A DNA stretch of 61,369 bases. It comes from Flavobacteriales bacterium (lineage in GTDB: Bacteria; Bacteroidota; Bacteroidia; Flavobacteriales_E; Vicingaceae). The number at the start of each line of letters is the position of its first letter. The first letter of the stretch is position 1. Below, in pieces: positions 17,174-25,221 of the stretch. Both the position numbers and the translations under genes were made by a program. The DNA lies in the NCBI GenBank assembly GCA_002401955.1, contig NVUQ01000084.1, forward strand, positions 1-61,369, given 5' to 3'. The notes below the pieces were generated by a model. The model did not search any database. It worked only from the letters and a program-made list of their open reading frames with translations, and was not told where the DNA came from.

Positions 17174-18604
17174 CTATTTAGCCTCTAATTTTTTTAATAC
17201 CTCGATAGCATTAGGATTTTCAGAATTTAACTCTAGTGTTTTTTTATAATTTTTAATGGCCAATTTATAGTTCCCGGCCTTTAAATATGCTTCACCTAAA
17301 CTATCATAAGTATTTGCAGAAGTAGCGAATTCTTCTGTATTTAACTTAAAAATAGATATTGCTTCTTTCACTTTACCATCTTGTAAAAACTGGTAACCAA
17401 CAGTATTCATATCATTTTCATTCAACGAATAAATTTCTGATTTTTTTAAACTATTGAATTGGTCAACTCCAGATTGAATTCCATTTTTCAGAATGATATT
17501 CATTAGTTCCGTTGCTAATGATTTTGTAGGCATTTTATAGTCTGTACCATATAAAATACCATAAATAGCATCTTTCATTTCGTTTAGAGCTGCACCTCCA
17601 GTATTGTTTAATAAAACTACAAGATTGTTATCTGTTGTGTTTCGTGATATTATTGTATGAAAACCATTTACTCCTCCTTGATGTTCATTTACGATTGAAC
17701 TATCACTATTGTTGCCCATAAGCTGTTTGCCAATACCCCAACCATATCCATAACCATTTAGATAACCTGTAAATACCAATTCCATATTTTCTTTAGTTAG
17801 TAATTGATTGGTGTATAGTGCTTGATCCCAAAGATAAAGATCTTCTACAGTAGAATATAAAGCACCAGCAGCATAGGGTAATGCCATATCAAGAAAAGGT
17901 GCATTAATATAGGTGCTACCATATTTTTCATAACCAGTAGCTCTATTTTTTAATATAGTACTATGATGATCAAAACCAGAATTAGTCATATTTAGAGGTG
18001 TTAATATTTGATCCTGCAAGACTTCCTCATAAGTTTTTCCAGTTACTTTTTCTATAATTACACCCAATAAAAAATATCCAGAATTACTATAAGAAAACTT
18101 TTCCCCAGGCTTAAAATTTAAGGTAGAGTCTGCAAAAGTTTTTACAAATTCTGTTGGACTATAATAATCTCGTTGAATAGCTCTAAAATCTTTAAACGAA
18201 GTGTAGTTAGGTATGCCAGAAGAGTGGGTTAATAAATGGTGGAGAGTTATTGTGTTTCCAGTTTCTTTAGGATAATCTGTTAAGTAAGTAGTAATTGGCA
18301 CATCTAATTTTAATTTTCCAGCCTCTACCAACTGCATAATTAACATGCCAGTAAACTGCTTGCTAATAGAACCTAAACGATGTTTCGTATTGGCTTCATT
18401 AGGAATATCCCATTCCATGTTAGCCATACCAAAGCCTTTTTTATAAATAACTTTTCCGTTTTCAGAGACCAAAACAGAGCCGTTAAATTGTCCATATTCA
18501 TTATAGAGTCCCATCAATTTATCAAGCTGTTCTACTTTTTCTTGGCCGAAAACTATGTTTGAGGTAAATACAGAAATGATTGTAATCAATAATTTTTTTT
18601 TCAT
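17174..18604 (-). CDS. Class C beta-lactamase-like serine hydrolase with TPR tail
   Basis: A 476-residue exported protein. After a signal peptide (to about VFGQ) comes a beta-lactamase/PBP-like domain with the SxxK motif Ser79-x-x-Lys82 (GSISKQF), the YxN motif Tyr172 (FSYSNSGYFLLG) and a late HQGG corresponding to the KTG/HxG element. Residues about 405-470 carry TPR repeats (ANTYDSLGEAYLKAGNYKLA). Such proteins are usually peptidases or esterases rather than drug-resistance enzymes. It follows the TonB-C gene by 30 bases, probably as one operon. Confidence 0.86.
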   Translation of the reverse strand: MKKKLLITIISVFTSNIVFGQEKVEQLDKLMGLYNEYGQFNGSVLVSENGKVIYKKGFGMANMEWDIPNEANTKHRLGSISKQFTGMLIMQLVEAGKLKLDVPITTYLTDYPKETGNTITLHHLLTHSSGIPNYTSFKDFRAIQRDYYSPTEFVKTFADSTLNFKPGEKFSYSNSGYFLLGVIIEKVTGKTYEEVLQDQILTPLNMTNSGFDHHSTILKNRATGYEKYGSTYINAPFLDMALPYAAGALYSTVEDLYLWDQALYTNQLLTKENMELVFTGYLNGYGYGWGIGKQLMGNNSDSSIVNEHQGGVNGFHTIISRNTTDNNLVVLLNNTGGAALNEMKDAIYGILYGTDYKMPTKSLATELMNIILKNGIQSGVDQFNSLKKSEIYSLNENDMNTVGYQFLQDGKVKEAISIFKLNTEEFATSANTYDSLGEAYLKAGNYKLAIKNYKKTLELNSENPNAIEVLKKLEAK

Positions 18605-18634
18605 AAAATTTACTTTTATCAATAAATAATCTTT

Positions 18635-19309
18635 TTATCCAAAACTAATTTCGTAAACAAAAGATCCACGAATAGGAAACCCAGCCTTGAGAGGCAATAT
18701 CCAATGTGAAGGAATTAATCGAACTAAACGCAAAGCTTCAACATCTAATAAATCGTGTACACCTTTGGTTACTATAACATTTTTTATTTCCCCTTCTATA
18801 TTTACATCAAATGATAGAAGAACTTTACCTCTAATACCTCGCTTTTTAGCACTTTCGTTGTAAATAAGGTTTTTATCAATAAACGTGTGAATAAGAGTTC
18901 TTCCGCCTATATAATCCAATTGATCTTCTTCACGTTTAGAAGTAACAACTTTATTAACACTGTGATCGTAAATCTGATCTACTTTCGCATCATAGTAATA
19001 AGTCCATTGCCCTGTCTTTTTTCCTGCTATATAATTACCTGTTGAGTAAATTCGAGAGTTGCTTTTTAGTTTAATGATCCATTTACCATCACGTTTACCG
19101 TTTTTGTAAGCACCCTTTTCAAAAGCAATGTTGTTTCTTTTGGTTTTCTTAAAATAATCTCCATGCTTCACTCCAGGATTTTTCTTCATTACATAATACT
19201 CCTCATTATAGTTTAGACTGTCAGTATTGATAATTTTTTTAGATCCTTTTCCCTGGCTAAAAACTAATGTTGGCACTAAAAAAACGATGATAATTATTAT
19301 ATTTCTCAT
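18635..19309 (-). CDS. TonB C-terminal domain protein with MORN-like repeats
   Basis: A 224-residue exported protein. The signal peptide ends near LVFSQ. Residues about 45-115 hold MORN-like repeats (EKGAYKNGKRDGKW, STGNYIAGKKTGQWTYYY). The C-terminal 75 residues (GIRGKVLLSFDVNIEGEIKN to FVYEISFG) form a TonB C-terminal domain. Without a cytoplasmic-membrane anchor it is not a standard energy transducer for ExbBD; it is probably a periplasmic protein. First gene of an operon with the beta-lactamase-like gene. Confidence 0.75.
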   Translation of the reverse strand: MRNIIIIIVFLVPTLVFSQGKGSKKIINTDSLNYNEEYYVMKKNPGVKHGDYFKKTKRNNIAFEKGAYKNGKRDGKWIIKLKSNSRIYSTGNYIAGKKTGQWTYYYDAKVDQIYDHSVNKVVTSKREEDQLDYIGGRTLIHTFIDKNLIYNESAKKRGIRGKVLLSFDVNIEGEIKNVIVTKGVHDLLDVEALRLVRLIPSHWILPLKAGFPIRGSFVYEISFG

Positions 19310-19368
19310 AGATTATTAATTGTTATAGATAAACGTTAAATGTAGCTATAATCATCTATATTCGTGCA

Positions 19369-19944
19369 ATGTATTTGGCAACATTAAAGGATAAATTTAC
19401 TTCTGTACGCATTTTATCAACAACGTTTGATGATAACATGAGTGTTAATAATGTTGTGGGGAATACGGGTAATAGAAAAAAAAAAATTGAGCGTATGGCT
19501 GAATTTGCTTTTATCAAATCGTTAAACCGTAATGGAGCTTTTATTTCAGACAACAAAATGGGAGTGGCTTTCTTTTATCGCTCTAGTTTAAAAATATTTA
19601 GTCTTAAAGAGATTTATTATGAAATTCGTTTTGCATTATCTATTCCATTTTCTAGGGTAGTAGAAACATTAAAGCGGCAAACCTATCTAAAGAAGCATCG
19701 ATATCAAGGAGAACATTTTTATTTTTGGTTTTTTGGTGTAGAAAAGGGGGGCGATAAAGCTGGTTTTGAGTTAAAAGATTATCTCTACCAGTTGTCAGCA
19801 GATGAGCAGTTACCAATTGTTTTAGAAACATCTGTTAAACGGAATAAAGTGATTTATGAACGCTATGGTTTTAAGATTTACCATATATGGGAAAATTATA
19901 GTGATAAAGATGTGTTATGGTTTATGATTAGAGAATCTAAATAG
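19369..19944 (+). CDS. GNAT-like protein, copy 2 of a duplicated pair
   Basis: A 191-residue paralog of the product of 16573-17148, about 83 percent identical over the full length. The central block GEHFYFWFFGVEKGGDKAGF and the ETSVKRNKVIYERYGFK block are unchanged, implying selection on those parts. DNA similarity extends past the stop codon for about 17 bases (AGATATAAATTATCTAA). The convergent M23 gene uses bases of that shared tail as its stop codon. Confidence 0.75.
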   Translation: MYLATLKDKFTSVRILSTTFDDNMSVNNVVGNTGNRKKKIERMAEFAFIKSLNRNGAFISDNKMGVAFFYRSSLKIFSLKEIYYEIRFALSIPFSRVVETLKRQTYLKKHRYQGEHFYFWFFGVEKGGDKAGFELKDYLYQLSADEQLPIVLETSVKRNKVIYERYGFKIYHIWENYSDKDVLWFMIRESK

Positions 19945-19951
19945 ATATAAA

Positions 19952-20839
19952 TTATCTAACTCTCAAACGCTGACCAATTCTAAGGATCTTGTTTCGCGAA
20001 ATACCATTTAAACGACAAAGTTTATTGATGGTTGTTCCGTATTTTCTAGCAATATGCCCTAAAGTATTACCACTTCGTATCCTGTGGTATTTGATAGCAC
20101 TCATTAACTTAAGTTCTTCTCGGTACATAAAATTGCATTGAGAAATAGCCAATGTATCAAAATGAGTACACCCTCCCTCAAAAGATATTAAATCTCTTGG
20201 GTCTAATGCTTCATCAAAATAACGTACTTCAAAATGCAGGTGGCTCCCATAAGACCTTCCTGTATTTCCGCCTAAACCAATAACAGTTCCTGAGGTAAGT
20301 ATAGAGTCTACTTTTACTTTTCGTTTTGAAAGATGAGCATATAGAGTTTCTAAGCCATTGTTATGGCGAACAACTACTACGTGACCATAAGTTTTGCTGT
20401 AAGTTGAAATTCTAACCCTTCCATTAAAAGCGGAACGAACTTTATCTCCCGTATTTAAATCAATATCAGTTCCATAATGATAACGCGACCTTCGTTTACC
20501 AAATTCAGAAGTAATTTTTCCTTCAACTGGTGGGGTATAGTGATCATTGCTATCATTCAAGCTAATAGTTATGGTATCTTTAATATCTCCGAAATTGAAT
20601 TTTTTTTGATGAATGTCATTTGTAATCCAATCATAGAAAGGCATGCTGTCTGGAATAGTACTATTTATAGAATCTACAAAAGAATTAAGACTGGTTACCA
20701 TTAAGGGACCTGATGGTTTTTTCGGCCTTGCTTTTATGTAAAGGTTGTCACCTTTTTTTTTAGTAAGAGTGTCTTCTTTGTGTTCAAAAGCACTAACATT
20801 TAATGTTAAAGCGCATAGTGTTATTAAAATTAATCTCAT
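19952..20839 (-). CDS. M23 (LytM) peptidase with LysM domain
   Basis: A 295-residue exported cell-wall endopeptidase. The signal peptide ends near VSAF. The LytM domain has all zinc ligands: His121 and Asp125 in HYGTDID, His200 and His202 in SHLHFE, plus His169 in LYAHL. A C-terminal LysM module (about 250-295, HRIRSGNTLGHIARKYGTTI) should bind peptidoglycan. ATG 20839 is preferred over a TTG at 20848. Likely role is cutting cross-links during growth or division. Confidence 0.9.
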   Translation of the reverse strand: MRLILITLCALTLNVSAFEHKEDTLTKKKGDNLYIKARPKKPSGPLMVTSLNSFVDSINSTIPDSMPFYDWITNDIHQKKFNFGDIKDTITISLNDSNDHYTPPVEGKITSEFGKRRSRYHYGTDIDLNTGDKVRSAFNGRVRISTYSKTYGHVVVVRHNNGLETLYAHLSKRKVKVDSILTSGTVIGLGGNTGRSYGSHLHFEVRYFDEALDPRDLISFEGGCTHFDTLAISQCNFMYREELKLMSAIKYHRIRSGNTLGHIARKYGTTINKLCRLNGISRNKILRIGQRLRVR

Positions 20840-20845
20840 TTTGAA

Positions 20846-20853
20846 CAAAAGTA
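20846..20853 (-). promoter_or_regulatory. Candidate -7 box TACTTTTG
   Basis: Complement of CAAAAGTA, 6 bases before the M23 gene's ATG, so the transcript would be almost leaderless. It overlaps the T-rich tail of the terminator upstream. Confidence 0.35.
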
Positions 20854-20890
20854 AAAAGAAAATAGTTTGATTATGATATAATCAAACTAT
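20854..20890 (-). terminator. Intrinsic terminator, 13-bp perfect stem
   Basis: ATAGTTTGATTAT (20862-20874) and ATAATCAAACTAT (20878-20890) form a perfect inverted repeat around GAT. On the minus strand the stem is followed by ATTTTCTTTTT, so it fits a terminator for the methyltransferase-CHMI-GNAT group that ends at 20921. The low GC content and perfect symmetry would also suit a protein-binding operator for the M23 gene. Confidence 0.6.
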
Positions 20891-20920
20891 GATATTAACA
20901 GTTAGTTTTTGATAATGGGT

Positions 20921-21388
20921 TTATAACTCTATCTCAAAGTATACGACACTTTTATCTGGATTGTTATAATATTTAGGAATTTCATAAAACCCTAACTCAC
21001 GATATAAATCTATAGCATTTTTTAGTTTTGGGATAGTATCTAAACGCATTTTTTTATAGCCTAAATTTTTACTGATATTAATAAGTTCATTACTTAGAAT
21101 TTTGCCTAGTTGATGACCTCTAAAGTTACCATAGACGAATAATCGTTTCATTTCACAAATACCTTCTTCCAAATATCGTAAACCAACACCGCCAGCAATT
21201 TCGTTATTGATCATAACATAAATAAAACAGCCAGTTGGTTTGTTATACATTTTATGAAAAATGTCAAACTCTTTTTCAATTCCTTGATAAAACAAATCTT
21301 CGCCCAACCAATCCATATAATCTTGAGTTAGCTTTTTTGCTAAACTAAAATGCTCGGGAGTGCTACAAATAATTAGTTCTGGTTTCAT
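20921..21388 (-). CDS. GNAT-family N-acetyltransferase
   Basis: A 155-residue acetyltransferase. The acetyl-CoA segment is MKRLFVYGNFRGHQLGKILS, with the R-G-H-Q-L-G loop in place, followed by KKMRLDTIPKLKNAIDLYRELGFYEIPKY, the usual C-terminal strand-helix. The substrate is not evident. It is 3 bases downstream of the CHMI-like gene and closes a three-gene group. Confidence 0.87.
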   Translation of the reverse strand: MKPELIICSTPEHFSLAKKLTQDYMDWLGEDLFYQGIEKEFDIFHKMYNKPTGCFIYVMINNEIAGGVGLRYLEEGICEMKRLFVYGNFRGHQLGKILSNELINISKNLGYKKMRLDTIPKLKNAIDLYRELGFYEIPKYYNNPDKSVVYFEIEL

Positions 21389-21391
21389 AAA

Positions 21392-21736
21392 CTAAACCAT
21401 AGATTTATTACAATAAGTACTTTTTTCAAAATCTCTAATGTTAATAGAAATAACTGGTACTTTAGGAAAAAGATTGTTTAATGCCTCAATAATATTTTTT
21501 GATAATAGCTTTTTCTGCTCAGTATTTCTCCCTTCCATAATATTTGCAAACACATGAATAAAATCATCTTGAGTGTTGTAAGTCAAATAGTTTTCGAATG
21601 AATTAATTCTAACCTTAATGTTTTTCTCATCAAACAAATTAGAAGAAACTGCTTTAGCGTGCACGGTTTCCATTATTTTAGATGGACTTACTAGTTCTGT
21701 AATATTCTGAGAACAATCTAGTACAAAGTGAGGCAT
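21392..21736 (-). CDS. 5-carboxymethyl-2-hydroxymuconate delta-isomerase family protein
   Basis: A 114-residue member of the CHMI branch of the tautomerase superfamily. The start MPHFVLDCSQN puts Pro2 in place as the N-terminal catalytic base after Met removal. The NIMEGRNTEQKKLLSKNI block is also typical. No other homoprotocatechuate-pathway gene is nearby, so the classical role is doubtful and another keto-enol tautomerisation is likely. It lies between methyltransferase (14 bases) and GNAT (3 bases) genes. Confidence 0.8.
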   Translation of the reverse strand: MPHFVLDCSQNITELVSPSKIMETVHAKAVSSNLFDEKNIKVRINSFENYLTYNTQDDFIHVFANIMEGRNTEQKKLLSKNIIEALNNLFPKVPVISINIRDFEKSTYCNKSMV

Positions 21737-21750
21737 AGGTTTAGTATTAA

Positions 21751-22548
21751 TTATTGTTTTGTTGCTACTATACCATAAACCATAGGTATTTTATTGTCTA
21801 AATGTGCTATTCTAAATTGATTAGGAGCCACTTCAATCATATTGCTAAAACAATTATACGGTGAATAGTCATATTCATTTAAAATATTTATTTCTAAACC
21901 TTTATTAATCAAACTGTTTGTTACTTCTCCTAAAGAATGATTCCATGAAACAGTATCTAGTTTTAAATCGGCTTCTGTTTCTGCATAAGTCCCTTCTTCA
22001 GTTTCTAAAATGGGAGAGGAGTTAAAATAACGATATTTTATGTTCTTAAAATCATCATCAAACATCCACATTACTGGGTGAAACTCTACAAACACAAATT
22101 TTCCATTTGGCTTTAAAAATTGAGAAACAATATTCGCCCATTTATTTATGTCGGGTAACCAGCCAATGGTTCCATAACTCGTATAAACAATATCAAATTG
22201 CTCGTTTAAATGCTTGGGTAAATCATACACATCACTACAAATAAATTGAGCGTTACTATTTGTTTTAATAGCTAATTCTTGCGCTCTTTTAATTGCTTTA
22301 TCCGAAAGATCAACACCTGTTGCCTTTGCTCCCGATCGAGTTAAAGAAATAGTGTCCTGACCAAAATGGCATTGCAAGTGTAATATTGATTTTCCTGAGA
22401 CATCTCCCAATAAATTTAACTCAATAGAATTTAATGAGTTTCTACCCGCTATAAAGCTTTCGTTGTCATAAAAATCAGAATCAATATGCACATCTGTTTT
22501 ATTGTTCCAAGATTCTTTATTTACTTTTTTATAATCTAAATTATCCAT
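21751..22548 (-). CDS. Class I SAM-dependent methyltransferase
   Basis: A 265-residue methyltransferase. Motif I is SILHLQCHFGQDTISL with VDLSDKAIKRA as motif II, then FDIVYTSYGTIGWLPDINKW. The cysteine-containing LQCHFGQDT form is common in small-molecule methyltransferases of this type. ATG 22548 is chosen over a TTG at 22560, which overlaps a -7-like box (TAATTTTG, complement of 22558-22565). First gene of the three-gene group ending at the terminator at 20854-20890. Confidence 0.85.
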   Translation of the reverse strand: MDNLDYKKVNKESWNNKTDVHIDSDFYDNESFIAGRNSLNSIELNLLGDVSGKSILHLQCHFGQDTISLTRSGAKATGVDLSDKAIKRAQELAIKTNSNAQFICSDVYDLPKHLNEQFDIVYTSYGTIGWLPDINKWANIVSQFLKPNGKFVFVEFHPVMWMFDDDFKNIKYRYFNSSPILETEEGTYAETEADLKLDTVSWNHSLGEVTNSLINKGLEINILNEYDYSPYNCFSNMIEVAPNQFRIAHLDNKIPMVYGIVATKQ

Positions 22549-22634
22549 ATCAGAACTCAAAATTAAGATTTAAAATAGGCAGGGTATTAAATATTTTACT
22601 AAATTCGAGTATTATTTACTTTTACTAAAGCATT

Positions 22635-22895
22635 ATGGAAACAATAGATAAACGAGGAGTTTTATTTGAATTGGATGAGATTTATAAATACAAAAATTTA
22701 ATTGTTAAATCTGATAGAGATGTAATTAGAGCGATTATTTATGATGGTAATGAAAAAGCTAATAAGTTTCATGAAGATTTTATGAACTTAGTTGCATCAG
22801 AAATAGATCACACCTTAAATAAAACCTCTTTTAAGGAATTAAAGGATATTTTAATTATTGAAATGCAACAGTATTTAGACAGCAAGTATTTTTAG
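22635..22895 (+). CDS. Small protein of unknown function
   Basis: An 86-residue soluble, charged protein. I recognise no domain. The open frame, ATG start and helical, Asp/Glu/Lys-rich composition are compatible with a real gene. It sits alone between a divergent methyltransferase gene and a convergent peptidase gene, whose 3' end it overlaps by 4 bases. Confidence 0.55.
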   Translation: METIDKRGVLFELDEIYKYKNLIVKSDRDVIRAIIYDGNEKANKFHEDFMNLVASEIDHTLNKTSFKELKDILIIEMQQYLDSKYF

Positions 22896-23602
22896 TTTAA
22901 AAAAGAACTAAAATCATCACTAGAATTTAATTCATAAAAATCTTGTTGGTGTATAAAAATTCTGGCGTCTCGATTTCCAATTAATTTAATATTATTACCA
23001 TTAATTTCAAGCATTGTTCCTTCTCTTAAGCCAATTACAGAAATAGTGGGGTTAACCTCTAAAAACTCCAATAATCTTTGTTCTCTAGTTTCGCCATTAT
23101 GCCCCGGAGGGTTTCCATGTATATAATGTGGGTTAATTTGAAAAGGAACTAGGTTTAACGCATTAAAAGAAGGCGGACAAATTATTGGCATATCATTAGT
23201 CGTTTTAACAGTTGGACAAGCCAAGTTTGATCCAGCACTCCAGCCAATGTAAGGTGTTCCTTTTTTAACAACTTCTTGAATGCAATTTAATAACTCATTT
23301 TCATAAACTTCATTTAACAATTTAAAAGAGTTTCCTCCGCCAACCATAATTGCATCAGCATCTTTTATAGCATTTATTTTATCTTCATATTGATGAATAC
23401 TTGTTATTTCTATTTCATTATTATCCAATCCGTTTTGTACATTTTCTAAATATTGATCATAAGAAAAAGTAACAGCTGCAAAAGGAATAAAAACAACCTT
23501 CTTAGCATTATTTTCTGCTAAAAAGAGATTAATATCTTCCTTGCAAAATTGTAAATAAGGTTCTTTGTGAAGTGTTGAATTGCTTGATAATAATAGTTTC
23601 AT
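22892..23602 (-). CDS. pepE: Peptidase E, S51-family alpha-aspartyl dipeptidase
   Basis: A 236-residue cytoplasmic dipeptidase that splits Asp-X dipeptides. The nucleophile elbow GWSAGS places Ser122 as the catalytic serine. VGGGNSFKLL (about 87-96) and FQINPHYIHG (with the catalytic His) match the family. Length is normal. Confidence 0.92.
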   Translation of the reverse strand: MKLLLSSNSTLHKEPYLQFCKEDINLFLAENNAKKVVFIPFAAVTFSYDQYLENVQNGLDNNEIEITSIHQYEDKINAIKDADAIMVGGGNSFKLLNEVYENELLNCIQEVVKKGTPYIGWSAGSNLACPTVKTTNDMPIICPPSFNALNLVPFQINPHYIHGNPPGHNGETREQRLLEFLEVNPTISVIGLREGTMLEINGNNIKLIGNRDARIFIHQQDFYELNSSDDFSSFLN

Positions 23603-23719
23603 AAAATATTTTTAAAGATTCCCAAAAATAGATAATTTGGGCGATCATATTTATTATTTTATAAATGTAAATTATTGTTACATATTTTTGATATTTGCAC
23701 TCGAAAATTTAGAGTTTAA

Positions 23720-25117
23720 ATGGAACAGATTAGTGTTTTTGATATTTTTAAAATTGGAGTAGGTCCATCAAGTTCTCATACTATGGGACCTTGGGTTGCT
23801 GCGCAACAGTTTTTAGAAAAAATCAATATAAAAGAACTTGTTTCTATTCAAGTTAAACTTTATGGTTCTTTATCTAAAACTGGTAAAGGGCATGGTACAG
23901 ATATAGCTATTCTGTTAGGTTTGTCAGGTTATGGGGTAAAAACAATTGCTGTTAATAAAATTGACAGATACATTGAAGAAATTAAAGTTAACAAAAGACT
24001 GAATGTTAATGGAACTCAAATTATAGATTTTGATCCAATAACCGACATAGAGTTCCTTCAAGAAAAATTACCATTTCATCCTAACGGAATGAGTTTAATT
24101 GCTCAATACAAAGATGATTCTAGTATTAATGAAACCTACTATTCAATAGGGGGAGGCTTTGTTGTTCAAGAAAATAAAAAAGAATCAATAAAGGATACTC
24201 TAGTTTTTCCATTTCCAATAGCAAGCGAAAAAGACTTGTTAAAACATATGGAAATGAAAAAGATTGATATTTATGATGTTGTTTATCAAAATGAGTTAGT
24301 GCTTCAATCTGAAAAAGAGATTAATGATTCTATTACTGAATTGTGGTTAGCAATGAAAGATTCTATTTACAATGGCTGTCATAAGGATGGGATTTTACCT
24401 GGCGGATTAAATGTTATTAGAAGAGCCTGTAATATTAATGGAGATTTAATAGGAGATAAACAATATACAACAGCAGATGAATGGATAGAGGCAATAAAAA
24501 CTTGCGACAATTCATTTTCTAACGTTACTAAATGGGTGAGTTGTTTTGCATTAGCTGTAAATGAAGAAAATGCATCTTTTGGTAGAATTGTTACTGCTCC
24601 AACTAATGGTGCAGCAGGTGTTATTCCTGCAGTATTGCTTTATATGCTATGCTTTTGCGAAACAAAAGAGGATGTTATTAAAAAATTCATTTTAGTTGCA
24701 GGAGAAATCGGTTCTTTATTTAAAAAAGGATCAACCATTTCTGCTGCTTTAGGTGGTTGTCAGGCAGAGATTGGAGTATCTTCTGCTATGGCAGCAGCAG
24801 GGTTAACCTATTGTATGGGAGGTTCTTCTAAACAAGTATTGCAAGCTGCAGAAATTGCAATGGAACACCACTTAGGATTAACTTGCGATCCTATTATGGG
24901 ATTGGTTCAAGTGCCATGTATTGAAAGAAATACAATGGGGGCAATGAAAGCGATTACAGCTTCACAAATTGCATTAGCAGGAAACCCAGAGGCAGCTAAA
25001 GTAACGTTAGACCAAGTTATAAAAACCATGAAAGAAACTGCTGCCGCAATGAGTGATAAGTTTAAAGAAACTTCTGAAGGTGGATTAGCTGTGTCAGTCG
25101 CTGTTTCTGAGTGTTAA
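23720..25117 (+). CDS. sdaA: L-serine ammonia-lyase (iron-sulfur type)
   Basis: A 465-residue one-chain serine deaminase, converting L-serine to pyruvate and ammonia. The beta domain opens with SVFDIFKIGVGPSSSHTMGP and the alpha domain holds APTNGAAGVIPAVLLY and the [4Fe-4S] cysteines within the C-terminal 200 residues (GGCQAEIG, LTCDPIMGLVQVPCIERN). Its pyruvate could feed the pyruvate carboxylase encoded 7 kb upstream, though nothing in the sequence links them. Confidence 0.95.
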   Translation: MEQISVFDIFKIGVGPSSSHTMGPWVAAQQFLEKINIKELVSIQVKLYGSLSKTGKGHGTDIAILLGLSGYGVKTIAVNKIDRYIEEIKVNKRLNVNGTQIIDFDPITDIEFLQEKLPFHPNGMSLIAQYKDDSSINETYYSIGGGFVVQENKKESIKDTLVFPFPIASEKDLLKHMEMKKIDIYDVVYQNELVLQSEKEINDSITELWLAMKDSIYNGCHKDGILPGGLNVIRRACNINGDLIGDKQYTTADEWIEAIKTCDNSFSNVTKWVSCFALAVNEENASFGRIVTAPTNGAAGVIPAVLLYMLCFCETKEDVIKKFILVAGEIGSLFKKGSTISAALGGCQAEIGVSSAMAAAGLTYCMGGSSKQVLQAAEIAMEHHLGLTCDPIMGLVQVPCIERNTMGAMKAITASQIALAGNPEAAKVTLDQVIKTMKETAAAMSDKFKETSEGGLAVSVAVSEC

Positions 25118-25127
25118 TCATTTTTTT

Positions 25128-25218
25128 GTCATTCCGATTGTAGCGTAGCGAAACAGAGGAATCTTTTGAAAATAGTACTAAAAAGTAAAAAGATACCTCG
25201 GCTGTGCTCGGTATGACA
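25128..25218. repeat. REP-like element family C
   Basis: GTCATTCCG (25129-25137) and the near complement CGGTATGAC (25209-25217) frame GTAGCGTAGCG, GAGGAATCTTTT and AGATACCTCGGCTGTGCTCG. This is the familiar Bacteroidota intergenic palindrome built around GTCATTCCGA and AGGAATCT. It fills the gap between sdaA and rlmF. Confidence 0.65.
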
Positions 25219-25221
25219 TAT

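Noticed and set aside
17174..18604. Beta-lactamase-like gene as antibiotic resistance
   Set aside because: The SxxK/YxN/HxG motifs with a TPR tail fit the wide serine hydrolase group in Bacteroidota. Nothing specific to drug resistance is seen.
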